Shown: positions 9,960 through 21,847 of the stretch, one piece after another
Layout: each line of letters begins with the position of its first letter
How positions within the stretch are numbered: position 1 is the stretch's first letter
Assembly: GCF_048544455.1 (NCBI RefSeq)
Contig: NC_133526.1
Coordinates: 7,890,001-7,954,000, forward strand
Length of the DNA stretch: 64,000 nt
Origin: Silene latifolia
Taxonomy: Eukaryota > Streptophyta > Magnoliopsida > Caryophyllales > Caryophyllaceae
Direction: 5' to 3'
The notes under the pieces: model-generated
Seen by the model: only the letters and a program-made list of their open reading frames with translations
The model's database searches: none
Told to the model about the DNA's origin: nothing
Translations under genes and position numbers: made by a program

Positions 9960-12900
9960 ATTACCTTTGATGACTCGGATCCGCAAGGAATATCGATCTA
10001 CACCATGACGACCGGTAATCACCATGCAAATCGGTGCAGACAAAGAAAGTGTCAAGAATCCGATAGACGGAGGCGCTTCAATCAACCTGGTGATGCTTGA
10101 CGTCCTTAAAGCTATGAAGATAGACGAAGGGAAGATCATCAAGAAATCCAGCGTCCTGGTTGGATTCGGTGGAGAAACAAAGAACACCTTGGGAGAAATC
10201 ACCGCCTACCTATGTGGAAGGCGTGGCTTCATATGAAAGATTTGGAGTAATGGATTGCCTATCCTCGTATAATGTAATCCTGGGCAGACCATGGATCCAC
10301 AATGTCAAAGCAATCCCATCAACATACCATCAATGCGTGAAAATTCCAACGAAATGGGGATAACCACCATCGAGAGAGAACAAAGGACGGCTCGGAATGT
10401 TACACTCGAGGCTTTGAAACCCTCAAAGTCAGGTAAGTCCCTCGCATAGCAATTAAAATCACCTGTCAGGGAAGAATATGTAGCACAATCACGGATGGAA
10501 ACAGAGAAGTCATATTAGATCCAGAATTCCCGACAGAAAGTACTCGTAGGGTCGATACACCCGACTCAATCGGACCAAATCGGTCGACTTTCTCAAAACT
10601 AAAATGTCTTGTTTTGCTTGGTCACATTTTGATATGACCGGGTATAGATGCTTTGATGTTATTACTCATAAGTTAAACATTGACAAATCCTTTAAGCCTG
10701 TACAACAAAAGAGAAGAAAATTCGCTGCAGAGAGGCATGAAATCATCAACCAAGAAGTTGACAAGCTACTGGACATGGGAATGATCAAGGAAGTAATGTA
10801 CCCCGACTGGCTTGCAAACGTGGTAGTCGTCCAAAAGAAAAATGGCAAATGGAGAGTCTCGTGTAGACTACACCGACTTAAACAAAGCCTGCCCAAAGAT
10901 CCATTTCCCCTACCACACATCGATGCAATGGTAGATGCCCACTGCAGCCACGAAATGTTGACATTCATGGATGCCTCCAAATTTCAATCGATAAAAATGC
11001 ACCCAATGAGACCAAAAGCACGCTTTCATCACCGAAAGAGGTATATATTGTTATCTTTGCTATGCCCTTTGGATTAAAAAATGCAAGTGCAACCTACCAA
11101 AGGCTAGTCAACATGATGTTCAAAGACCAGATAGGAGACACCATGGAAGTCTACATATATGACATGGTAGTCAAATCAAAAAAGGCAGAAGACCACGTCA
11201 AAGACCTGGAAGTAGCCTTTCAAATACTGGAAAAATTCAATATGAAGCTTAACCCACAAAAATGCCACTTGAGTCTCAAGAGGCAAATTCCTGGGCTACA
11301 TGGTGACAAAAAGAGGAATAGAAGCCAACCCTGAACAGATCAAAGCTATTCTGGAGCTAGAACCACCAAAGACGGTCAAAGACATACAAAAGCCGACTGG
11401 AAGAATAGCGGCCCTGAACAGATTCATTTCAAGATCATCAGAAAGATGCAAATCGTTTTATAACCTGCTAAGGAAGAACAAGGACTTTCAATGGACCCCT
11501 GATCATCAAGCTGCCTTTGAAGACCTGAAAATATATCTATCCTCTCCCCCTTGCTTTGGCAAAACCAGTCAAAGATGAACCCCGACAAGATATACACCGA
11601 TCCACGAAATCGCTTCTTTGTCGGTGCGGTCTTGGTCAAAGAAGCGGACGGACAACAAGACTCGTCTATTATGTAAGTAAGAGTCTCACCGGATGCGAGA
11701 GATCGGTATGGCCTACTTGAAAAATATGTTTTAGCTTTAATTATGAGTTGCACAAAATTAAGACCATATTTTGAAAGTCACCCCATAATAGTCGAACCAA
11801 TCTTCCTATCAAGTCCGTACTTAGGAAACCGTAATTGTCCTGACGAATGTGCAAATGGTCGATCCAACTAAGCACATACAATATAACATTTGAACCAAGG
11901 ACAACAATTAAGTCACAAGCATTAGCAGATTTTGTGGGTGATTTTAGTCCGACCCTAGAACCCGACCTAATAAAAGAAGTGAATAAACCGACCAAATGAC
12001 CATACGGACCTAGAATGGACCATATTCGTCGATAGTGCAGCCAACATGAGGGGCACGGGATTGGGGTTAGTACTAAAATCACCACAGGGAGGATAAGATA
12101 GTACGGGCTATAAGTCAGTGCATTTGAGGCCACCAACAATGAGGCGAGAATATGAAGCCCTGATAGCCGGATTAAAGGTATGTATTGACCTTGGTGTGCA
12201 AAACCTAAAGGTACGTACTGATTCCCTTCTTATCTCCAACCAAGTAAATGGGATATATACTGCAAAAGACTCCAAAATGATGCTTTATCTGGACGTTGTC
12301 CAAATTTTAAAAGGAAAATTTCGAAATTTTAATATTGACCAAATTCCCAGGGCTTTGAATACCCAGGCCGATGCCTTAGCCGGCCTAGGATCCAACTTTA
12401 GTCCCCTTGACTTCGACAAAATACCCATTGTGCATTTATTAGAACCCGCAATAAATAAACAAGATGAGAGTTTTCCAATCTATATTGCTAATTCTTGGAC
12501 AAAACCTTACTATGATCACAACAGGAATCCTTCCCTTAAATAAGCAAGATGCCGAGCACTAAAAATAAAAGTCGCTTCATATACTATTATTGACAACGTA
12601 CTTTTTAAGAAATCGCAGTCGGGCCGTACCTCGGATGCCTGGAACCACGGAAGGCGAGCAGATATTATCGAAATCCATGAAGGATACTTGTGGAAATCAC
12701 AAAGGTGGAAGAAGCCTGGCAAGCAAAGTACTCGGAATGTTATTATTGGCCTACCTTGAGAGCCGATTGCCTGGATTTTAGCTCTAAATGCAAAACTTGT
12801 CGATTCACGGACCATATATCCATCAGCCATCTGAAGAACTACATTTCATATCCGCACCCTGGCCATTTATGAAGTGGGCTATGGATATAGTAGGAAAACT

Positions 12901-13717
12901 ACCTCAAGCACCCGGACGGAAGGTTTTCATGCTAGCAATGACCGATTACTTCTCCAAGTGGATAGAAGTCAATCATACAGGCAAGTCAAGGAGAAGGATG
13001 TCATAGCATTCATCAAACACAACATCATATGTAGATATGGCATCCCCTCTCGAAATAGTATGCGATAATGGCACGCAATTTGTGGGAAAAAGAACAAAGC
13101 ACCTTACTCGTGCTCAATAGAACATCAATCTGGTGACATCCACACCAGGATATCCAAAAGCTAACGGTCGAGGCGAATCCGGTAATAAGGTGGTAATCAA
13201 ATGCATAAAGAAAAAGTGGAAAGAAGAAAAGGCGGATGGGTCAAGAACTCCCCTGGTCCTTTGGGCTGACAGAACCACACCTAAAACATCCACATGCCAA
13301 ACTCCCTACTCCTTGGTCTACGGATGTGAAGCAGTAATCCCAGCTGAGGTGGACGTTCCATCAGCCAGATGCAGTCTGAATACAATAACAAGCAATATGC
13401 CTCTAATGGAGGACGCCGGACTTAACGAAGAGCTAAGAGATGCAACCAAAGATCGATTAGCGAGATATCGAAAAAGAGTTGCGAAAAGCTATAACAAGAC
13501 TGTCAAAGCCAGGGTATTCAGGGTAGGAGACCTTGTCCTCAGGAAAGTCTTCCAAAACACAAAAGAAAAGAATGCTGACAAATTGGCTCCAACCTGGGAA
13601 GGTCCCTACCTAATTGACTCAATAGTCGGCCAGGGAGCCTACAGATTACAAACCCTGGAAGGCGAAATGATCCCAAGAGCTTGGAACATTGCACACCTAA
13701 AATTATTTCACATATAA
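9960..13717 (+). pseudogene. pol: pol remnant of the inner Tat element (protease, RT, RNase H, integrase)
   Basis: Pieces appear in Ty3/gypsy order: an aspartic protease-like segment at about 9960-10330, reverse transcriptase at about 10600-11570 (YPDWLANVVVVQKKNGKWR, MPFGLKNASATYQ), RNase H at about 11580-12540 (a REYEALIAGLK segment), and integrase at about 12600-13717 (GHLKNYIS/MKWAMDIVG region, YPKANGRGES, and a C-terminus ending in AWNIAHLKLF). Roughly ten breaks are spread over the region. The sequence is clearly a different Tat family from the outer element. Confidence 0.82.
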
Positions 13718-14412
13718 AATATATCTCCCGGTTCAGGTATAATTTTCGTGCTTACATTTCCTGCTTAGCTTGACATGAAATTACATGTATGATACTTGCC
13801 ATTACATGAATAAATGCAATATATGATTTCTTCAAAATTTCGTGCCCAAGTACTGATCTATGTTCCCATATCTTTACAAAGTAGAATCTTCAATACTTGT
13901 TTTTACATACTGCATTTTATTTAAAACAAATCTTAAAGATTGGGGGGCTACCCCCACCAACATTCAACTAATATCCAACTGATATCCAAAATTCAGTTGC
14001 AAAACAGGCCTTATAATACTGAGCTCAACTTAACATACAAACCTGGAAAATCTATTCCTGGACTGTATAACATAAATGAGTCATAAGCCCTCCAGACAGG
14101 CAAGGGACATAAGCCCTCCAGACAGGCAACAACCCCACCCATAACACATTAAACTGGCCAGATCCAGCACAAAAATTGGCCTGATCCAGTCGAATAACTG
14201 GCCAGATCCAGTAGACATTCAACACCACCTTTTCAAAACACAAGAAGAAAATTTGACCAAATATTTATTCAAACAAAATAATTGGCCTTACCACACACCT
14301 AATAACCATCCATTCCAGGGACATCCCCCCTGGATGGGTCAAAAAATGTTTCTAAATATTCATTCCAGGGACATTCCCCCTGGATAGACCAAAACCTAAA
14401 AGAAAAACAAAA
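13718..14412 (+). repeat. Inner-element spacer with several short direct repeats
   Basis: No coding frame is supported. A 21-base phrase containing AAGCCCTCCAGACAGGCAA occurs twice (14082, 14108). ACTGGCCAGATCCAG-type phrases occur three times (14152-14213). ATTCCAGGGACAT followed by CCCCCTGG occurs twice (about 14311 and 14360), each forming a CCAGGG/CCCTGG hairpin. This is the same position, between the two convergent genes, that holds the 79-bp array in the outer element. Confidence 0.7.
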
Positions 14413-16540
14413 CTAAGCTATCTTTGAGCCAGTGACCGACTCACAACCATCCGCCATTTCCTGGTCATCAGACTTTGCCTTGGAAGGACGAGAATCCACT
14501 TCTTCCTCTTGACCCATATTGGCCAAATCAGGATACTGAGCATCCAAAGCTATCTCATCCCGGTCCGGATTCCAATTAGCCCGGTCAGATTCCGGATCCC
14601 TCATAGCATCAACCCGGCCTTTCCCGAAGAAGTACTGAGCTGCATCAGCCAACCGCGCCTCCGCCAACTCCTTTTCAGCAGCAAGCTCCTCGTTTTTTCT
14701 CAACTCGATCTGCATTGCCTCGCTTCTCGGCCTCCAACTCTTGCCCGACAACCTTCTCGGATTTTTGCAGCCACCTCACAAACTACAAAGAGTCCACGGT
14801 CGCCTCCTTAGTCATCCCCAACCGAGATTGAAGTACTACTTCATTACCCCGGACGTGTGCAGGTCACGGTTGAGCCTATCCAGTTTTTCCTCCAAATTAG
14901 CAACCTTGGCCTGGGTATCATTGAACTGACAGGCAGCAGCCAAACCAACATCCAATCCCTACAATAGAATGAAATTAATCAGCCAAGTACAAAACAAAAC
15001 AAAAAGCACATGAACAATTAAAAACATTCCTTTACAACCAACCTCCTTAACCTGAGAAGCAAGTTCAGCAGCCTTTGTTACAAGAGAAGCCAGAATAGAA
15101 ACCACCCTGGTAGACGACTCAAGTGTATTAGCAGACAAGAGCTGGCCGCCCATCCTTTCAGAAAATTCACTTATCCGTGCCCGGGCAGCATCCATGTCAT
15201 CAATCCTAGCAGAACTTGCCTTATACTCCCGAGTGGCCGAGCTTGGATAGGCTCTTTCTCTCCCTCCTCCTCTTCCAGGATAACATCTTCCCTCTTCCTT
15301 TTTGAGCCTGGACGACCTCCGTGACGCTATCCTGGTTGGATCTTGAGAAGGCCGGATATCGAAACCAGGATATCAAGCGTCTTGTCACTCCCACTAGCCT
15401 CCTGGCTCTTGGACTGTTCAAAGAATCCTAGCCACCCCACCTTCAAATCCTTTGCGAAAAAGTTGGCCAGCCTAGCGGAAGACCTAAATACGAATATATA
15501 AAAAATATACGTAAGTATCAAACAAGAAATGACAAGGAGATAACAACTAACATGAAAACATACGAAGACGTACAGAAAGAGCAAGAGAACTAGGCTTGCC
15601 TTTGGGTACTCGACCCCGATCGGCTTGGTCTTCATTTACCGGGCAACAATTCCCCGCCCAAACTAGCTGGCCAGTCCTCTCCTCCTCGGGAATAGCAAGG
15701 AAAGCCTCTATCCTGGAAATAGCTTCCTCATCAAGAGGATCAAAACTCCAATCAGGAGCTGCAAAAACCGTCAAAATTACACAGGTAAGAATCAAAATCC
15801 ATTAATTCCATGTTATATATATTGCAAAATAAAAGTACAGGGAACCTACCACTCTCCAAGGGAGGAAATCTCAGATAATCAAAGCATGATCCCAAAGTCT
15901 CAGTCCGGACAAACAGGAAAGTCTTTGCCCAATTTTTATCATCTCCAGAGTCCAGGTTAGTAATTAATGGAGACATTTTCGATTTAATTCTCAAATTAAA
16001 GCGACCATCAACAGGATTTTTCATATGATATACTGCCTTGATATCATTAATAGTAATTACAAGATTGTGTTTAGCACATAAATTTTCAATAGAATGGACA
16101 AGTTTCCAAACCATTGGCATAATCTGAAAAGGAGATACCTCCATAGCACGAATGGTGTCAATCATTAAGGGAGTAAAAGGTAACTTATAGCCTGCTTTGA
16201 ACGCCCATTCAAAAATAAAGAACCAGCCAGGTGACACCCAATTAGCCCTGACTGGACAAGACTCAGGAATCCATACCTCAGTTGACTCGGGAATTATTTT
16301 CTTCTCCCTTAGAATCTTGTCATAGTTCGTTTTTAGTAAGTTTTCCTCGGGGAAAGAAGAATCCAGAGATTGAAGAGCGGTGAAAAACGCAATCCTGGTA
16401 CTTAAAAGCCACAAAGACGAAAGCGGAGGATCAATTTCCATCACCTCTTCCTCCTGGACGTCTATAGGTTCAGGCTCAACAGCAGCAGCAGTTTTCTGGG
16501 ATGAAGGGCGTTTTTTGGCTCCCATGTCTTTTATTGTCAA
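14413..16540 (-). CDS. Antisense extra gene of the inner Tat element (PF04195-like N-terminal part)
   Basis: Read on the minus strand from an ATG at 16540. The first exon-like stretch (262 codons to about 15752) begins MTIKDMGAKKRPSSQK, has an acidic linker, then the pattern WVSPGWFFIFEWAFKAGY and LPFTPLMIDTIRAME. That pattern matches my knowledge of Pfam PF04195, 'putative gypsy type transposon', a plant family. Later stretches are Glu/Lys/Ala-rich and coiled-coil-like, ending near 14413. Tat elements are known to carry antisense extra genes, often spliced, so the separate stretches may be exons. Function unknown. It has its own TATA box at 16673-16680. Intactness of the whole gene is not established; treated as a fossil part. 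Confidence 0.7.
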
Positions 16541-16672
16541 ATTTATTGTGATTATTTAAAGAGTATAAACTAGCAGAACAAGATTGCTGAGAAGTAGGGA
16601 AGAATTTCAGAAGAAAATTTAGCAAAGAAAGTGGAGGAAAATTGGTGAATAAAAATCTCGTCCCAAATACCG

Positions 16673-16680
16673 TATTTATA
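16673..16680 (-). promoter_or_regulatory. TATA box of the inner antisense gene
   Basis: TATAAATA on the minus strand, 133 bp upstream of the ATG at 16540 and about 200 bp outside the 3' LTR. The inner element's antisense transcription therefore appears to start from internal DNA, not from the LTR. A TGATGTCA motif lies about 50 bp further upstream on the same strand. Confidence 0.6.
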
Positions 16681-16862
16681 GGAGATGTGTAACGGTATGA
16701 AAAACCTATAAATTGCAAAACTCTCAGCATGACATCACCTAGCCGTTACAGTGTTCAACGGTAACTAGGAGTCTAAGAGTCATTGATTAAGTATAATTCT
16801 CTTTATTATTCAACCCGGTAAAATTGACATCTCACCCCCGCCCGATCCAAAGACGGGTAAAA

Positions 16863-16876
16863 TGTCAAGGGGCAAT
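16863..16876 (+). other. Polypurine-tract-like site before the inner 3' LTR
   Basis: TGTCAAGGGGCAAT ends right at the TG of the 3' LTR. The AAGGGG core is the usual plus-strand priming signal. Confidence 0.6.
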
Positions 16877-17562
16877 TGTTAGGCCCAGTTAGCCTGGCTC
16901 GACCATAACCTGCCTTGATCTTACAAGGTCGATCAAGAAGACCAAGACCGGACAGTTTCTAGCTCATTATTACAATCAGGTTGCCTTATACTGGAAGAGA
17001 AGCCTGATGGTAAGGACAGAATAGCCTGGTAGAGTATTAAAGCAGGCTATATTAAGCTGAAGAAGAAGCAAAACGATTATATAAAGATATATATTCGTGT
17101 CCTATCTTCAAGGAAGACTAAGTCTAAATGCAAAACCATATTGCCCATGAACCTGGACGTGCAAGGGAAGAGGAAGTTAAAGATCAATCAAATAGGAACG
17201 AGTCAACCAGATTAATAGGGAATATGCCCTATTAATCCGGCAACAGCTCCGACAAAAGGGAAAGACGTTGAAGACCAGTACAACGTTCGAATTTGTGACT
17301 ATAAATACTGTAATTCTAGCGTTGGAAAGATCATTCATGATTCATTAGTGTGAAATTAGTCTATTACTTATCTTCTCGTCATTTTTTAGCATTCACTTAC
17401 TTAAACAAAATCTGTATTCAACCTATCAAAATAATATAAACACTATTCTTTTCTCCTGGTCTTTCCTTATTATTCATTTGCAACATACAAAACTTATAGA
17501 ACTAGATACCCTGACTACTCTATAATTAAGCCGGATCCTTTCAGGAAAATCCTGCTAAAACA
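16877..17562 (+). repeat. 3' LTR of the inner element
   Basis: Pairs with 7660-8345. Most differences from the 5' copy lie in its first 100 bp; the remainder is over 99% identical. Followed by the target duplication ACGGC. Confidence 0.96.
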
Positions 17563-17567
17563 ACGGC
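17563..17567. repeat. Target site duplication of the inner element, right copy (ACGGC)
   Basis: Exact match to 7655-7659. The outer element's sequence resumes here. Confidence 0.95.
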
Positions 17568-17758
17568 CGTCCCCATTGGGATAGCCTAAACACAACCTAC
17601 CAAAGTTTTACAAAAAACAAGGAAAGAAAAAGCAAAAGGTTACAGACATGTCAATGAAGCGCCAAAAGATGGCAGGGAGGCAAAGCTTAATAGTTGGCCC
17701 CCGAACAGCTAAAGCTATCCGAGACGCCGGGTGAGTCTGGTGACGACCGCCCGTCTCC

Positions 17759-20251
17759 CTATGCTTGTTGCTGCCCTCCATCGGCAGCAGTAGCATCATC
17801 TTCGGTGGCCGGCCCAGGGGAAAGCTCGTCATTTTCACGTGCCTTTAGCCTCTCAGCCTCCTCTTTGGCCTCCTTCACCTTTGCATCGTAGGCCGCTTTG
17901 GCCTCAGCTATCTGAGCAGCCTTCGCCGCCTCCGCCTTCTCCGCAGCCGCTTTTTCCGCAGCATCGGCCATCTCATCCAGAAGCTGGTCAAATTGTTCCC
18001 ACGGGAAGGAGCCTTCAGGAACGAGCTTCTTGATCGCCTCCCTGGTCGCTTCCTCGGCCTGGTCCCGGAATTGGGCGCACATGGTAGGGATGAGCTCAGT
18101 TTGAAGCATCTCAATATCCTTCTCCTTTTGGGCAAGGATCGCCCTTGTGCCCCTATGCGCCTCCGACTGGGCATGGTACAGACCCTTCCATTAGTCCCTC
18201 TTGGCAACCACGGCGTCATAACCGCCCTTATACCCGTCCCGCTCCTCCAGAAGCTGGGCAACGGCGGCATCAGCATCCTCAACTTTGGCCCTCTCGGCCG
18301 AGAGCAGCCTCTCAGCTTCCTCCTCACGCTTTCGGGCAGCAAGGAGGTCCAGCTTAGCCTTCCCGGCTTCCCCCTTCGCCGCGGTAAGATCAAGCTTAAG
18401 TCGTTCGATCAGTGGCCCAGCTTGGGCCATAGCCTTTTCTTGCTCCATAATGTGGGAGCCGGCTAGTTGAGTCCACTTCGCCAGCCTCTTGTATATTCTC
18501 GTACCCTCTGCCACAAGCTCGGCGGGGGGAACCTTCTGGAGTAAGGAGTCAACGGTGACATTTCTATCACCCGCATTCTCAGGCTGCTTCTCTAATTGCC
18601 GTTCAGTAAGAACGACGGCTGCCGACGGCGGATCTACAAAAAATTCACACAGCGCATCCATGTCAACATTCATCGACACACAGCAGAGAGTCTGTCATCG
18701 GGAATGCATAATGAACCAGCTAAGTCTGAACCACAGGTTAGATCCGTACCAGTCTGGACCTTCTTAAATGGAGGACCGGATGGATCATTCTTTTCCCCGG
18801 CAACGGTAGAAGACGGCAGTGGCTCTTTTCTCTTCTTTGGAAGAGGAGGGCCCTTCGCAACGGTCACCACCTCCTCGGTGATATCGACGACCTCCACATG
18901 CTCCTTCTGGACCGCTGGGGTTGAAGAGGGAGTTGGGACTGACGCCGTCGCCGAACGGGACGCCGCCTTCTTTTTTCTCTTCGGCACGCCACCGAGAACC
19001 CGTGCTTGAGCCGCCGCCGGATCCAGTGCCTTCAGTTGCTTGTCCATAAGTTCGTTGGGAGCCAGTCTACGATCACGCGCGTCAGCCTGAGGACGCTGCT
19101 GAACGACCTTCCCGTCCTTATCAAGCCCTAACCTCTTCAAGGTCCTCTCAGACAGATCCTGGCCAAACCGGTCTGCAAGAAACCAAACAAGAGTTACATG
19201 AAAGAAGTAATAAAACAAAGCTCTAAAAACAAGAGCATAACAGGAGCATAACAGGCAAAGACGGGCCTCACACCGACCCTACTCACCCTGGTTGAGGGCC
19301 GGTATGAGGCCGACGCGGCAAAGCAGCTCATCCTGAAGAATAATCTGAGTCGGGGCACCCATCCCTTCTCAAAGATCAAACAACATCGCCCGTTTCTCAT
19401 CTCGCATTGAGATAAACCTTGGCGGCATCCATTTTAAGGTGTTTCCGGAGACCCATTTGTCATGCTCCGCCTTACTCTCGTATCGCAAATTAACTTGGTC
19501 TTTGGAAGGACCGGGCGTGATAGTCATCCGGACCTTAACGTACACCCACCGCTCTTTCCAGTCCTTGCAGGAGGAAAGCTTATCAACGGAAACGTAGCCC
19601 GACTCCACCTGCACGCTGTACCACCCCACTTTACCGGGGGTCGATGGCCGAAGATGATGAAGCCGGCGGGATAAGTTAACCGTAGGGACCTCCCCCTTAA
19701 AGAGACAGAGTCATACGAAGCCAACTATCGTCCTAATGGCCAGCGGATGCAGTTGAGCCACAACGACGTTCATAGCTTTGATGTTGGCCATGACGTATTC
19801 GTTCAAAGGAAACCGAGCCCATACTCCAGTGCCGATATATACGCCGATATGACCTTGGGGAGGGCAACAGATCGCCCGACCCTTCTCGGGGATAACAATT
19901 TTGTACCCATCACCGAAGGAGAAATGACCCTCGAAAAGAGTTCCACCGGAACAATCGGCGAACTTATTGGTCCAGGCACCCGTCGGGACCGATCATGCGA
20001 GCCTCGCCGTGATCCGGAGATGCGGCCTCTCATCACCGAGTAGGAATCCTTTCCTCACCGTCATCATCAAAGTCTTCATCGGCTACATCCTCATCCTCCC
20101 ATTCCTCCAAAACTTGTGGATCAACTTCGGGAGAAGGAGACCTAGGACCTCCAACGTTCAACGGAGTGACAACCAATACTTCCTCCTCATCAGGACGCGA
20201 CGAGGAACCCCCCGGCGCAGGCTTACTAGTCCCGGCATCAGCAGAAGACAT
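17759..20251 (-). CDS. Antisense extra gene of the outer Tat element
   Basis: Minus strand, starting at an ATG at 20251 just 33 bp from the 3' LTR. The start reads MSSADAGTSKPAPGG and runs into a very acidic stretch near 20050. A PF04195-like stretch (WARFPLNEYVMANIKAMN) is encoded near 19760-19820. A basic linker with KRKKK and KKRK motifs, possible nuclear signals, is near 18780-18980. A long Ala/Glu/Lys-rich coiled-coil-like region follows at about 18650-17800, ending in a TAG at 17759. Several exons are likely, as known for Tat antisense genes. Same domain plan as the inner element's antisense gene. Function unknown; treated as a fossil part. Confidence 0.7.
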
Positions 20252-20283
20252 GGTAGCAACAATTACTTAACAAAATAAAAGAT

Positions 20284-21509
20284 TGAGAAAATTTGTTTGT
20301 TTACCTTGAAGAAAAGCACTAGCCGAAGTAACGACTCTGAAGATTTGAAGAGAAAGAAGCCCTTGAAAATTTAGAGAGAAGAAAATTTTAGAGAAAATGA
20401 AATTGGTGGCCAATTTCAGGGACTAACTGCCCTATTTATAGAGGAAAGCCCATAAAGAGGGACCAATCAGGGCACAGCCCATGAAACGTCAGCCAATCAG
20501 CGAACAGACACGTGTCGGACATGCAACCACGGAATGTCAATCGTTGCAACAGTTGAACGTCAATCAATGCAACAGTGACCAAGCGTCTTCAACACGCCAC
20601 TTCATATCTCCTTGCCTATTCATCTTCCGCAACATATTCATAAGTATCTGTTCTCCGCCGGCCACATGATCAACCAAGCTAGACAGCACCGGCTGGGGGC
20701 AATCAAAAACCACCGGCACTCTCCACCCTGGTCTCAGCCGGCGACATTTTCTTTTCCACATCAGATGTCCATTACACATCCATGTGGAGGGGGGATATGG
20801 TACGGCCTAAGCATGACCAAGCCGAGGTATAAAAAGTCGGGGCAGAAAAATTTTTACTTGCGCAGAATATACGCTCAACACACATCGGAGCCCATACCAC
20901 GGCATAGACTACGCTGGGGGCAAATTGATGGGGCATATTCTGCACTCGCTGACCGAGTCAACATATTGAGCAAGGTCAAAGATATCCACAAGCAAGTCAA
21001 CGACTTAGACAGCCTAACTGACGCAGCCCGTCGGCCTGTCTCTTGGGTCTCGGCTGGGACAACTAGTCAGCCAGGGCACATATCCGCGAACTCATATCCA
21101 AGACCCCTCGGCGACGAGTCAACAGGGCCCGCCGGCCTACCATGGGTCCCTCGGCCGAGGGTAGATCAGTCTTTCCACCTGCTGGCCACTTGGCCACTAC
21201 GTGACAAAAGGTGAAAGTCTATAAATACTCCTCAACTTTCATTGAGGAAAGGATCCACAATTTAACCTAAGAATCACTATTCATCTGGTAATATCTTCCT
21301 TATCTCTCTACAAAATATACTTCGCCAAGTAACAACAACTTATCTCTCTAAGTTTACTGACTTGAGCGTCGGAGTGAGTTCGCTCGGTCCAAAGCCGAGC
21401 CCTCAGTTTGTTCATCGTTTCAGGAGACCGAAAGGAGGATTCAACTAAAGACGTCATTCTACAAGCACGGGTGGTAACAAATAACTGCTCTGGAATTACA
21501 CTCGGAACA
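20284..21509 (+). repeat. 3' LTR of the outer element
   Basis: TGAGAAAATT...CGGAACA, 1226 bp, aligned to 1-1222. The start at 20284 is inferred from the TG dinucleotide because the left copy is cut by the window edge. It carries both the sense TATA box (21220-21227) and, on the minus strand, the promoter of the antisense gene. Confidence 0.92.
20433..20440 (-). promoter_or_regulatory. Antisense TATA box inside the outer 3' LTR
   Basis: TATAAATA followed by GGG on the minus strand, 182 bp upstream of the antisense ATG at 20251, with a CCAAT-box-like GATTGG about 25-30 bp further upstream. The 5' LTR carries the same site at 146-153, pointing out of the element to the left. Confidence 0.65.
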
Positions 21510-21847
21510 ATAAGGAATGAAACTCCATAATGACCATGAATTGGAGTTTTTATTTGTATTGGTATGTTCTGTGTAGGTGTATATGACTAATTTGATCATA
21601 ATTGTCAATTAAACAATCAAATCAATGTTTTAACATTTAAATTATTGTTTATAATTGAATTTTTTTTTGATTAATTTGAAAAGTTGTATGGTGAATTGGG
21701 GAAATTAGGTTTAGAGCTTTTTTAGTTAGGGGTACGCAAATGGAAAAAACTTCGTAAAAAGTACTGTAATAAGTAAAAATCGTACTGCGAAAATAAATTA
21801 CGTAATTAAATAGAATAAGAAAAAACTTGGCTTTTATACTATGTAGA

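Larger units (their letters stand above)
7660..17562 (+). mobile_element. Inner Ty3/gypsy LTR retrotransposon, Tat lineage, nested in the outer element
   Basis: Full-length element of 9903 bp with 686-bp LTRs starting TG and ending CA, an exact 5-bp target duplication, a primer-binding site (8348-8364), gag and pol remnants, a purine-rich tract before the 3' LTR and a long antisense extra gene. Same orientation as its host element. LTRs differ by about 5 substitutions over the last 585 bp but about 12 changes cluster in the first 100 bp. It must be younger than the outer insertion. Its coding region is heavily degraded, with around ten or more breaks, so it is a fossil and was probably already defective when it inserted. 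Confidence 0.96.
1..21509 (+). mobile_element. Outer Ty3/gypsy LTR retrotransposon, Tat lineage (Retand-like), interrupted by a nested element
   Basis: Two near-identical LTRs (1-1222 and 20284-21509) enclose a primer-binding site, gag, a pol region in the order protease, reverse transcriptase, RNase H, integrase, a 79-bp tandem array and an antisense extra gene. The pol order is Ty3/gypsy; the antisense extra gene between pol and the 3' LTR and a repeat-bearing 3' region are known Tat-lineage traits. About 9.9 kb of its span is the inserted element at 7660-17562, so its own length is about 11.6 kb. The two LTRs differ by about 9 scattered substitutions plus one local cluster in about 1220 bp (roughly 1%), which at usual plant LTR rates means well under about one million years. 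gag is open; pol carries a handful of breaks, so it is a fossil as it stands. The left target duplication is outside the window. Confidence 0.95.

Noticed and set aside
20612-21214. 200-codon open frame inside the outer 3' LTR
   Set aside because: It lies across the LTR promoter region, its 5' LTR counterpart is shorter, and it has no recognisable domain. Treated as chance.
21511-21640. Search for the outer element's target duplication
   Set aside because: The left flank lies outside the window, so the five bases after 21509 cannot be tested.
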